8,258 nt of DNA from Actinomycetes bacterium (GTDB lineage Bacteria > Actinomycetota > Acidimicrobiia > Acidimicrobiales > Acidimicrobiaceae), in assembly GCA_021844725.1 (NCBI GenBank), contig JAKBSX010000090.1:1-8258 (forward strand), read 5' to 3'. The notes beneath the pieces are model-generated. The model searched no databases and was not told the origin of the DNA. It saw nothing but the letters and a program-made list of their open reading frames with translations. Made by a program: the position numbers and the translations under genes. Positions 1-6,590 of this stretch are shown here, piece after piece (position 1 is the first letter of the stretch; each line of letters begins with the position of its first letter).

Positions 1-1005
1 CACGCCGCTGTATATCTCACTTTTGATGTTTTGCAAAGGAGACTTAGGGATATCGGATATCAGACCAGGTGTGTCCGAAATATTACTGATGTGGATGACT
101 CGATTCTTTCAAAAGCTAGACAGTTGGGAGTCCATTACTTAGATTTAGCTGCATCGGAGATGGCTCGATTTGACCGCGATATGGGTGCCCTGGGCCTATT
201 ACCCGCTTACTCCGAGCCTCGCGCAACCTCTGCGATCAGCGACATTTTGAAGCTCGTGGAAGAGCTGCTCAGCGCCGGTTTTGCCTATACATCTAACGGA
301 AGCGTATATTTCGAAATATCCAAGTTCGAACGATTCGGTCAGATTTCTCATTTAGACCGTGACGCGATGCTGGAATTTGCCAGGGAGCGGGGAGGTAACC
401 CGGATGATCCAAACAAAAGGGATCCTCTTGATTTCGTACTTTGGCAGCCGTCGGAGCCGGACGAGCCGGCGTGGGATTCTTTGTGGGGTCCTGGCAGACC
501 AGGTTGGCATATCGAATGTTCCGCTCTCGCAATGAGAGAATTAGGTCGAACAATTGACCTTCATGGGGGTGGGGGAGACCTGATCTTTCCTCATCATGAA
601 TGCGAGGCAGCACAGTCTGAGGCCGTTACCAAAAAGCCATTTGTCAGGCATTGGATGCATGTCGCTATGGTTCACCTGGATGGTGAAAAAATGTCGAAGT
701 CATTAGGAAATCTGGTATTCGTGGAGCATTTACTTTCAAAGTATGATTCTCGGGCGGTAAGGCTGTCGATACTCAACAATCATTATCGAACGGCGTGGGA
801 GTGGAATGACGAAATGATCCGTTCTGCAGACCAACGTCTAAATTTATGGTTGGAAGCCGGAGCAGGTTCTGCCGGACTTGAAGATGTTCGGTCTGCCTTA
901 GACGAAGATTTGGATGTTCCGGCTGCAATCAGAATCATCGATGACGCAGCCTCAAAAGGTTTGGGTGTTTCTGACGCTGCTGCGCTTCTTGGTGTGAACA
1001 TTTAG
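1..1005 (+). CDS. mshC: MshC-type L-cysteine:glucosaminyl-inositol ligase, 5' end missing
   Basis: It ligates cysteine to GlcN-myo-inositol using ATP, the third step of mycothiol synthesis in the cytoplasm. The reading frame is open from base 1, and its first residue fits the last His of the HIGH motif, so roughly 50 N-terminal residues are missing. Visible are a PGWHIECSA segment with Cys at window codon 173, FPHHE with His at codon 198 (the 25-residue zinc-ligand spacing of cysteinyl-tRNA synthetases), and KMSKS at codons 230-234. Only about 100 residues follow KMSKS, so the long C-terminal anticodon-binding region of CysRS is absent. The stretch after KMSKS (GNLVFV, HYR, WEW) and the ending ALLGVNI match my memory of MshC rather than CysRS. 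The stop lies 41 nt before thrS, so co-transcription is likely. The alternative is a short CysRS paralogue. Confidence 0.85.
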   Translation, partial: HAAVYLTFDVLQRRLRDIGYQTRCVRNITDVDDSILSKARQLGVHYLDLAASEMARFDRDMGALGLLPAYSEPRATSAISDILKLVEELLSAGFAYTSNGSVYFEISKFERFGQISHLDRDAMLEFARERGGNPDDPNKRDPLDFVLWQPSEPDEPAWDSLWGPGRPGWHIECSALAMRELGRTIDLHGGGGDLIFPHHECEAAQSEAVTKKPFVRHWMHVAMVHLDGEKMSKSLGNLVFVEHLLSKYDSRAVRLSILNNHYRTAWEWNDEMIRSADQRLNLWLEAGAGSAGLEDVRSALDEDLDVPAAIRIIDDAASKGLGVSDAAALLGVNI

Positions 1006-1046
1006 TCTGAGCTGTGATGAGTTAAATTTTACGGAAAGGTACGTTA

Positions 1047-3041
1047 ATGGAGATATCGGTGGTTTTGGCGGACGGCACTGAACGAAAGGTTCCGTCAGGC
1101 TGTACCGTTTCTCAACTGGCTGGGATGATCGGTTCCAAATTGGCAAAAGACGCCATTGCTGCAAAAGTAAATGGTGATCAGGTAGATCTTAGGACAGAGC
1201 TGCATCAGGGTGACAAGGTTGAAATCATCACACCTGCAAGCGAAGAAGGCAGAGAGATTCTTCGCCATTCGACAGCGCATGTTTTAGCCCAGGCAGTCCT
1301 GGATCTTTGGCCCGGAGCACATTTTGCCATTGGACCGGCTATCGCTGATGGCTTTTATTATGATTTCGAACTTCCCAATTCTTCGCATTTTACTGACGAG
1401 GATTTGGTAAAGATAGAGGCTCGGATGAGAGAGATTGTCTCAGAGGGTCAAAGCTTTACGAGGGCAGAATATTCCATTCAGGAGGGTTTGGAGCTTTTTT
1501 CTGAACAACCCTTTAAACAGGAGATCATCAAAAAGGTCGCTGACGGGGAAGTCCAGGATGAGTCACTGGATGCAGACGAATCCGATCAAGGGGTTCAAGG
1601 CAGTTCGGTGTCGGTATACCGTAACTCTTCCGGTTTTACAGACCTTTGCCGTGGTCCCCACGTTCCCTCAACCGACAAACTGGGCTCATTCAAACTGATG
1701 CGGGTGGCCGGAGCCTATTGGAGGGGCAACGAAAAGGGCCCTCAGCTTCAGCGGATCTATGGAACTGCCTGGGAGTCGGATAAGGCTCTGCGGGAGCATT
1801 TAATCCGGCTTGAAGAGGCTGAGAAGCGTGATCATCGCAAGATCGGTCTTGAGCTTGATTTGTTTCACTTCCCACCAGAAATTGGTGGAGGTTTGCCTGT
1901 GTTTCACCCTAAGGGAGCTTTGATCAGGCAAATTATGGAGGACTACTCCAAGAAGGAACACAGGCGTGCCGACTACCAGGCCGTCTGGACTCCCCATATT
2001 GCAAAATCGACCCTATTTGAAACCTCAGGGCACCTTGGCTGGTATAAAGCAGGGATGTATCCTCCAATGGAAATGGAAGGTGCAACCTACTATCCCAAGC
2101 CCATGAACTGTCCTATGCATATTCTCATTTACAAATCGAGAGGTAGATCATACAAGGAGCTGCCTCTGAGGCTGTTCGAGCTGGGTACTGTATATAGGTT
2201 TGAACGTTCGGGAGTGCTCCATGGACTTGCGAGGGTTCGTGGCCTTACCCAGGACGATTCGCATATCTTTTGTGCCCCGAACCAACTCAGTGCTGAACTG
2301 GCAAGACTTCTTAAGTTCGTAATTTCCATCTTGCGGGCGTTTGGGCTCTCAGACTTTGAAGCAGAGCTTGCAACCAGGCCTGAAAAAGCTGTGGGCAGTG
2401 AAGAGGAATGGAATCAGGCAACTTTGGCGCTTGAACAGGCGCTCATCACCTCGGGCATCAGCTACACCATTGCCGAGGGAGAGGGTGCATTTTATGCTCC
2501 CAAGATTGACGTGCACCTAAAAGACGCCATCGGTAGGCGGTGGCAGGTATCAACTCTTCAGGTGGATCTTCAGCTACCTCAATTATTTGATTTGGAGTTT
2601 GTCGATTCCGACAATACCCGTAAGCGTCCCTGGATGGTTCATAGGGCGTTATTTGGTTCAGTGGAGCGGTTTTTTGCAATTCTTTTGGAGCATTACGCTG
2701 GAGCATTACCGGTCTGGCTTTCACCGATTCAGGTAAGTATTCTTCCTGTGCGCGATGATCATAGCCAGTATGCGGAATCGGTTGCATCGGAGCTCAAGAA
2801 ACTTGATGCCAGAGTAGAAGTCATACCGGCGGATGAGCCGCTTGGGGGCAGAATTCGTCGGGCAAAGATGGATAAGGTTCCATATGTAATCGTGGTGGGG
2901 GATTCTGATGTTGCCAACAGAACTGTAGGAATTAATGCTCGTGGCTCGAATGCTCCCGAACGGGATGTTGCCCTTGGGGATTTCGTCCTTCGGTTAGCTC
3001 CTGAGCTTGAGGGTACCCCTATTGGTGAGTTAAATGATTGA
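1047..3041 (+). CDS. thrS: Threonyl-tRNA synthetase
   Basis: It charges tRNA-Thr with threonine in the cytoplasm. The 664 residues show the full class II layout: TGS domain (about 1-62), editing domain (about 65-225), catalytic core (about 240-550) and anticodon-binding domain (about 555-655). Editing-site residues are H74, H78, C201 and H205. The catalytic zinc ligands are C355 (MNCPMH), H406 (DDSH) and H532 (VHRALFG), whose spacings of 51 and 126 equal those of the E. coli enzyme (C334, H385, H511). Between H78 and C201 there are about 18 more residues than in E. coli, partly an acidic run near residues 171-190; this region varies between lineages. The ATG is preceded by a GGAAAGG ribosome site at 1033-1039. 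No T-box leader fits in the 41-nt gap upstream. The last 8 nt overlap the HIT gene. Confidence 0.98.
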   Translation: MEISVVLADGTERKVPSGCTVSQLAGMIGSKLAKDAIAAKVNGDQVDLRTELHQGDKVEIITPASEEGREILRHSTAHVLAQAVLDLWPGAHFAIGPAIADGFYYDFELPNSSHFTDEDLVKIEARMREIVSEGQSFTRAEYSIQEGLELFSEQPFKQEIIKKVADGEVQDESLDADESDQGVQGSSVSVYRNSSGFTDLCRGPHVPSTDKLGSFKLMRVAGAYWRGNEKGPQLQRIYGTAWESDKALREHLIRLEEAEKRDHRKIGLELDLFHFPPEIGGGLPVFHPKGALIRQIMEDYSKKEHRRADYQAVWTPHIAKSTLFETSGHLGWYKAGMYPPMEMEGATYYPKPMNCPMHILIYKSRGRSYKELPLRLFELGTVYRFERSGVLHGLARVRGLTQDDSHIFCAPNQLSAELARLLKFVISILRAFGLSDFEAELATRPEKAVGSEEEWNQATLALEQALITSGISYTIAEGEGAFYAPKIDVHLKDAIGRRWQVSTLQVDLQLPQLFDLEFVDSDNTRKRPWMVHRALFGSVERFFAILLEHYAGALPVWLSPIQVSILPVRDDHSQYAESVASELKKLDARVEVIPADEPLGGRIRRAKMDKVPYVIVVGDSDVANRTVGINARGSNAPERDVALGDFVLRLAPELEGTPIGELND

Positions 3042-3543
3042 AAATCTATGGGCCGGGTGGAGAATGAATTTTCTTCAGGCCTCGGACGGTACGCCTGTAG
3101 GCAGCTCTACTGGTTGCATACTGTGTGAACTCGGCCAAGGTGGTGATGGCGATTTTGACCAGGAGCATTTTGTTATCCATCGGGCCAAGAGGTGTTACAT
3201 AGTTCTAAATGCCTACCCTTATGCCGCTGGACATCTAATGGTGGTTCCCTATGCGCATCTTGGCGACTTGCTCGATTTTGAGCCTTCAGCCAGTCAAGAA
3301 GCCTTGGAGCTGGCACGTAAATCAGTTGCCGTACTTCGTAATGTCTATAATCCGGAAGGATTTAATTTTGGCGCCAACATTGGCAGGGCCGGGGGTGCTG
3401 CATTTGGCGATCATCTTCATTTCCATGTGGTTCCCAGATGGTTGGGTGATACCAACTTTATGACCACTTTAGCCAGCAGCCGAGTGATTCCTGAGGCTTT
3501 ATCTGATACCTATAAACGGTTGAAAGACCATTTCAGAGCGTAA
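3034..3543 (+). CDS. HIT-family protein, probable Ap4A phosphorylase/hydrolase
   Basis: This is a histidine-triad nucleotide-binding protein of 169 residues. The triad H127-L-H129-F-H131-V-V is intact, followed by PRW, and the middle His (129) is the expected nucleotidyl-accepting nucleophile. An LNAYPYAAGHLMVVPY segment (about residues 57-72) is the typical HIT core strand and helix. C28 and C31 form a CxxC near the N-terminus that could be half of a zinc site, as in several bacterial HIT proteins; I infer this only from the motif. Position between thrS and pgsA matches Rv2613c of M. tuberculosis, reported as an Ap4A phosphorylase. ATG 3034 overlaps the thrS stop by 8 nt, implying translational coupling. 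The substrate is not readable from sequence; a dinucleoside polyphosphate or a nucleoside phosphoramidate is possible. Confidence 0.93.
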   Translation: MIENLWAGWRMNFLQASDGTPVGSSTGCILCELGQGGDGDFDQEHFVIHRAKRCYIVLNAYPYAAGHLMVVPYAHLGDLLDFEPSASQEALELARKSVAVLRNVYNPEGFNFGANIGRAGGAAFGDHLHFHVVPRWLGDTNFMTTLASSRVIPEALSDTYKRLKDHFRA

Positions 3544-3593
3544 TTATTTATGTTCAGACTTATTTAGGATGGCGAGGGTGAACAAAAATCGGC

Positions 3594-3599
3594 TAAAAT
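3594..3599 (+). promoter_or_regulatory. Possible -10 box (TAAAAT) upstream of pgsA
   Basis: The 89-nt gap between the HIT gene and pgsA (3544-3632) is the longest gap in the first part of the window and is AT-rich at its start, with TTATTTA at 3544-3550 and again at 3560-3566. TAAAAT at 3594-3599 matches the -10 consensus in five of six positions and would start a transcript about 27 nt before the GTG. There is no good -35 at 16-18 nt, so this is a weak call. If real, the PIM genes could be transcribed separately from thrS. I see no terminator hairpin in the gap. Confidence 0.3.
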
Positions 3600-3632
3600 C
3601 ATGACGATTCATACTTTGAGGAGTGCTTTGCC

Positions 3633-4421
3633 GTGTTCGACGGTCATCTGAGAACCGAGGTGGACAAAAGGACAGGTCCAATTGGGGCTGCTCTAGCAAA
3701 AACACCTCTGAGCGCTGATAGCCTTACCATAATAGGTATCGTTTTTTCGATTATTGCCGGAATCTTTATAGCTCAGGGAGAGTTTGGATTTGGATTAGTC
3801 CTTTTAGTATTTGGCGGTATTCCCGATCTGCTTGATGGCCCCTTGGCCAAGGTGAAAGGTACCTCATCGAAGAGAGGTGCCTTTTTTGATTCTTTTTCCG
3901 ATCGAGTATCAGACCTGTTTCTTTTTGGCGGTCTGGGATGGTATTTTTCCCATTCGAATCGTCCGGAGTTGGCAGTCTTACCGTTTGCCGTATACGGAGC
4001 TGCGTCGCTAATCTCCTACCAGAGAGCCAAGGCCGAATCTCTTGGATTTAATGCTAAGGGTGGGATAATGGAAAGGGCTGAGCGCCTGGTACTTCTGGGA
4101 TTTGGACTGCTCTTCTCATCACTACTGGTTCCTATTCTCTGGATTACCCTTGTCCTAAGCGCAGTGACTGTTATACAAAGGTTTGTAAAGGTATGGAGCC
4201 AGGCAAGTTCCTCCATGGCTCGGGCTGGTCAGATATCGAGACGAAGTCATGGCGGAGCCAGTTCCCTGGTTGTTCAATCGCCAGAGTTTTTTCGCCAGAG
4301 GACAAGGAGTTACAGGGTTTCCCACCCGCGAAGGAAAAGCTCAGCCCGCAGTAGCTCGTCCTCGTTTTCACGATGGCTGGAACAGCGTGGATCCAGATCT
4401 TTCAGAGAGCGAAATCGTTGA
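3633..4421 (+). CDS. pgsA: Phosphatidylinositol phosphate synthase (CDP-alcohol phosphatidyltransferase)
   Basis: It transfers phosphatidyl from CDP-diacylglycerol to inositol phosphate in the cytoplasmic membrane, the entry step to PI and PIMs. GTG 3633 is chosen because GAGGAG (3618-3623) sits 9 nt upstream. The metal-binding signature is D65-xx-D68-G-xx-A-K73-(8)-G82-xxx-D86-xxx-D90; all four Asp are present, but the usual Arg after Ala is Lys73. A later SYQRAKAE segment (R131, K133) and ERAER (R148, R151) correspond to the basic inositol-phosphate pocket of actinobacterial PIP synthases. About six membrane segments occupy residues 30-190. Family members are about 200-220 residues long; this one has 262. 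The final ~75 residues are so Ser/Arg-rich that they may be an out-of-frame reading (see 4249-4533). The enzyme identity is firm; the 3' end is uncertain. Confidence 0.88.
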   Translation: MFDGHLRTEVDKRTGPIGAALAKTPLSADSLTIIGIVFSIIAGIFIAQGEFGFGLVLLVFGGIPDLLDGPLAKVKGTSSKRGAFFDSFSDRVSDLFLFGGLGWYFSHSNRPELAVLPFAVYGAASLISYQRAKAESLGFNAKGGIMERAERLVLLGFGLLFSSLLVPILWITLVLSAVTVIQRFVKVWSQASSSMARAGQISRRSHGGASSLVVQSPEFFRQRTRSYRVSHPRRKSSARSSSSSFSRWLEQRGSRSFRERNR

Positions 4422-4533
4422 GAAAGTCTCCAGTCTGTTCAGCCTGAATTCTCTCTTTTCCGGAGCAGTTAGAACTCAGTGCCCGCCGCATGTTTGCCGC
4501 AATGGTTTCCAGATAAACGAATTGGGAGAATGA
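4249..4533 (+). CDS. Candidate overlapping small ORF or displaced pgsA C-terminus
   Basis: This +1-frame ORF (94 codons from ATG 4249; open from 4189 after a TAA at 4186-4188) overlaps the last 173 nt of pgsA. I do not recognise it. Its composition is ordinary, including an acidic, helix-like stretch (DPDLSESEIVEKVSSLF), whereas the pgsA frame over the same bases is mostly Ser and Arg. It ends in TGA 4531-4533, overlapping the downstream acyltransferase ATG at 4530 in an ATGA, the classic coupled stop/start. No good ribosome site precedes ATG 4249. It may be a separate small gene, or the true end of pgsA after a one-base slip, for example at the T6 run 4287-4292. It may also be a chance ORF. 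Confidence 0.4.
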   Translation: MAEPVPWLFNRQSFFARGQGVTGFPTREGKAQPAVARPRFHDGWNSVDPDLSESEIVEKVSSLFSLNSLFSGAVRTQCPPHVCRNGFQINELGE

Positions 4534-5441
4534 AACTTCACAAATCATCCAGGGACAGGCTAGTAGTGGGTTTGTACAAGTCTGGAGCCTTCTTACTGAA
4601 GGTGTTTCCATCTGAATTTACGGACTTGCTATCTGTATTAGGCGGCACCTTTGCGTTTGTGGCAGCACCTAAAAAGCGCAGGATAGTAGCTGATAATCAA
4701 GCCCGGGTGATTAGTAATCGTTTGAGTAAGACAAGCTGTTATTGGTTAGCCATCAAAGCGTATGTTTCCTATGCCAGGTACTGGATAGAGGCCTTATCTG
4801 TTGGGAACTTAGCCAAAGCCGATCTAGATGCCAAAGTAAGCTTTCATGGCTTCGAAAACATTTATAAAGCACTTGGCGAGGGTAACGGAGTGATTGTAAC
4901 AAGTCCTCATTTGGGTAATTGGGACCTTGGAGCTGCATGGTTTGCGTCCAAGGGCTATCCAATTACTGCCGTAATGGAGAATCTTGAGCCACGGGAACTG
5001 TTTGATTGGTTTGCGGAGCATCGAGTTTCTTTTGGGGTCAGGGCCATACCCGCCTCAAGCACTGTATTTGGCGAACTTAGTAAAGCTCTTGGGCGCGGAG
5101 AGATAATAGCACTCGTGGCAGACAGGGATCTCCTATCGTCTGGCGTAGAGGTAGATTTTTTCAATGAGCGAACTCTTATCCCTCAGGGTGTAGCTCTGCT
5201 GGCCCTTAGAACCGGAGCGCCAATAATTCCAACCGCTATTTACATGCTCCCAGGCGGTTTTCATCTGGCTATGGCGTTGGATCCAATTGTGGCAAAGAGA
5301 GAGGGCGATTTGCGCCAGGATGTGAAAAGAATAACCGAAGAAGTGGTGAAAAGATTTGAGATGCTGATCACTGCTGATCCGGTCCAATGGCATCTATTCC
5401 AACCTAATTGGCCTTCCCAGTCGGAAAATTTTCCGAAGTAG
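4530..5441 (+). CDS. patA: PatA-like PIM acyltransferase (LPLAT/HtrB family)
   Basis: The protein is 303 residues, close to the ~316 of mycobacterial PatA, which transfers a fatty acyl group from acyl-CoA to the 6-OH of the first mannose of PIMs on the cytoplasmic side of the membrane. The acyltransferase signature H127-L-G-N-W-D132 (HX4D) is intact. Other conserved stretches are GVEVDFF (about 205-211) and a terminal WHLFQPNW. Where mycobacterial PatA has A-E-R-D (Glu200, by memory), this protein has A-D198-R-D. ATG 4530 is preferred over an in-frame GTG at 4479 because it starts at the PatA-like N-terminus and sits in an ATGA overlap with the ORF ending at 4533; GGGAGA lies directly before it, too close for an ideal ribosome site. 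Position between pgsA and pimA matches Rv2611c. A plain lipid-A-type acyltransferase is unlikely in this context. Confidence 0.87.
   Translation: MKLHKSSRDRLVVGLYKSGAFLLKVFPSEFTDLLSVLGGTFAFVAAPKKRRIVADNQARVISNRLSKTSCYWLAIKAYVSYARYWIEALSVGNLAKADLDAKVSFHGFENIYKALGEGNGVIVTSPHLGNWDLGAAWFASKGYPITAVMENLEPRELFDWFAEHRVSFGVRAIPASSTVFGELSKALGRGEIIALVADRDLLSSGVEVDFFNERTLIPQGVALLALRTGAPIIPTAIYMLPGGFHLAMALDPIVAKREGDLRQDVKRITEEVVKRFEMLITADPVQWHLFQPNWPSQSENFPK
5421..5436. repeat. 16-bp perfect palindrome at the patA/pimA junction
   Basis: TCGGAAAATTTTCCGA is a perfect, gapless inverted repeat covering the last codons of the acyltransferase gene, two bases before its stop codon. With no loop it resembles a protein-binding site more than a transcription terminator. 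It lies 59 nt before the pimA start. Function unknown; it may be chance. Confidence 0.35.
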
Positions 5442-5494
5442 CCTACCATGGATTTCAAGACTTCTGGGTATTTCACAGATGGGATGGAAAGTAA

Positions 5495-6568
5495 GTGAAA
5501 ATAGCTGAGCTATGTCCCTATAGCCTTTCGGTGCCTGGCGGAGTACAGGGACAAGTTATAGCTTTGACTCGAGCCATGCGCAGACTTGGTCATGAGGTGG
5601 AGATTATCGCACCTTGCGATGATTTGTCTCCCACCGAGTCGATGCGTAATATCGGAGGGTCGATCCGAGTCCCAGCAAATGGATCAAGGGCTCCAGTTGG
5701 CATATCTCCGCGTTCACTACTGAATACCGCCTCTATGGTTCGCGATGGAGGCTATGAGGTAGTCCACATTCATGAGCCATTTGCACCAGGCCCGTCTCTA
5801 GTGGGACTGATTGCTTCCAAGGCTCCCGTGGCCGGAACATTCCATAGGCACGGCGTCACGCTTCCATACCGGGGTCTAGGCAAAGCAGTTTCCGGAATAG
5901 GCAAGAAGCTTCAGATGCGCTTTGCAGTCTCTGTCGATGCAATGCTGACCGCTAGAAGCGTATTCGACGGTCATTATCAAGTGGTTGGCAACGGTGTGGA
6001 CCTTCAGGCATTTGAGTCTTCTCCTGTGTGGCCCAAAGAAAATCAGGTAGTTTTGTTTATCGGACGTCATGAACACCGCAAGGGTCTGGAGGTCCTACTT
6101 GAGGCGTTTATGGGAATCAAGGATCGGGACCTTACCTGTTGGGTGGCTGGTGACGGTCCGCAAACACCATATTTGAGATCCATAACAGCTCGGGACAAGA
6201 GGATTGTATGGCTCGGGAGAATCTCTGATGCTGAAGCGATGGCCCGGATGAAAGCAGCCGATGTACTTTGTGCTCCATCTTTATACGGGGAGTCTTTTGG
6301 CGTCGTTCTACTTGAAGGACTTGCGGCTGGTTCCGTTGTAGTTGCGACTGATATACCAGGATACCGTGGGGTAACCAGAGATAACGTCGAGGCAATACTT
6401 GTGCCTCCAAATGAAGTTGGGCTACTTCGTCAAGCGCTTACCCGCGCTTTGGCGGATACCGATTTGATCGAACTGCTTCGTGAAAACGGAAGAAAGCGGG
6501 CGCTTGATTTTTCGGTTGAGAATTTGGCCAAGGTATATTTGGACAGCTTTGCGACGCTGATTGGCTAA
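5495..6568 (+). CDS. pimA: Phosphatidyl-myo-inositol mannosyltransferase PimA (GT4)
   Basis: It uses GDP-mannose to add the first mannose to phosphatidylinositol on the cytoplasmic face of the membrane. The 357 residues form two Rossmann-like halves (GT-B fold). The N-terminal half has CPYSLSVPGGVQ with the G15-G16 nucleotide loop and a TFH motif with H117, near the catalytic His118 of mycobacterial PimA. The C-terminal half has GRHEHRKG (R191, K196) for the GDP diphosphate and the EX7E motif E266...E274 in an ESFGVVLLEG context. GTG 5495 must be the first start, because an in-frame TAA (5492-5494) is immediately upstream. A purine-rich GGATGGAAAG precedes it with short spacing. The gene follows the PatA-like gene after 53 nt, as in mycobacteria. 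Related GT4 enzymes such as PimB are possible, but the GGVQ start and position favour PimA. Confidence 0.92.
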   Translation: MKIAELCPYSLSVPGGVQGQVIALTRAMRRLGHEVEIIAPCDDLSPTESMRNIGGSIRVPANGSRAPVGISPRSLLNTASMVRDGGYEVVHIHEPFAPGPSLVGLIASKAPVAGTFHRHGVTLPYRGLGKAVSGIGKKLQMRFAVSVDAMLTARSVFDGHYQVVGNGVDLQAFESSPVWPKENQVVLFIGRHEHRKGLEVLLEAFMGIKDRDLTCWVAGDGPQTPYLRSITARDKRIVWLGRISDAEAMARMKAADVLCAPSLYGESFGVVLLEGLAAGSVVVATDIPGYRGVTRDNVEAILVPPNEVGLLRQALTRALADTDLIELLRENGRKRALDFSVENLAKVYLDSFATLIG

Positions 6569-6576
6569 ATTTGGCC

Positions 6577-6590
6577 TATAATCGAGGCTC
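6577..6590 (+). promoter_or_regulatory. TATAAT -10 box, probable leaderless promoter for the M48-like gene
   Basis: A perfect TATAAT at 6577-6582 lies in the 22-nt gap after the pimA stop. Only 8 nt separate it from ATG 6591, so a transcript begun at the usual distance would start on or within a few bases of the ATG. Leaderless mRNAs are common in actinobacteria. The nearest ribosome-site-like bases (GAGG, 6584-6587) are only 3 nt from the ATG, too close to work well. No good -35 is present at 16-18 nt; TTGCGA at 6549-6554 is too far away. Confidence 0.5.

Noticed and set aside
1006..1046. T-box or other leader regulating thrS
   Set aside because: Only 41 nt separate mshC and thrS, too short for a T-box, and no hairpin is visible.
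1554..1620. Acidic extra residues in the ThrRS editing domain
   Set aside because: The region is known to vary in length between lineages, and all editing and catalytic residues are kept, so it is not evidence of novel function.
1870..1890. Inverted repeat CCACCA...TGGTGG inside thrS
   Set aside because: It is a 6-bp stem within conserved coding sequence, with no T-run and no regulatory position.
2686..2709. 11-bp direct repeat TGGAGCATTAC inside thrS
   Set aside because: It encodes a normal, conserved ThrRS segment (LEHYAGALP), so it is coincidence of codons.
2458..2787. Long minus-strand open frame opposite thrS
   Set aside because: It lies wholly opposite a conserved ThrRS catalytic core, has no recognisable motif and no start signal; similar antisense frames elsewhere in the window were dismissed for the same reason.
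3601..3651. Short ATG frame (16 codons) overlapping the pgsA start
   Set aside because: No ribosome site, it overlaps the GAGGAG site and start of pgsA, and its length is expected by chance.
4479..4529. In-frame GTG 4479 as the start of the acyltransferase gene
   Set aside because: It would add 17 residues without resemblance to PatA and without a ribosome site; ATG 4530 has the ATGA overlap and a PatA-like length.
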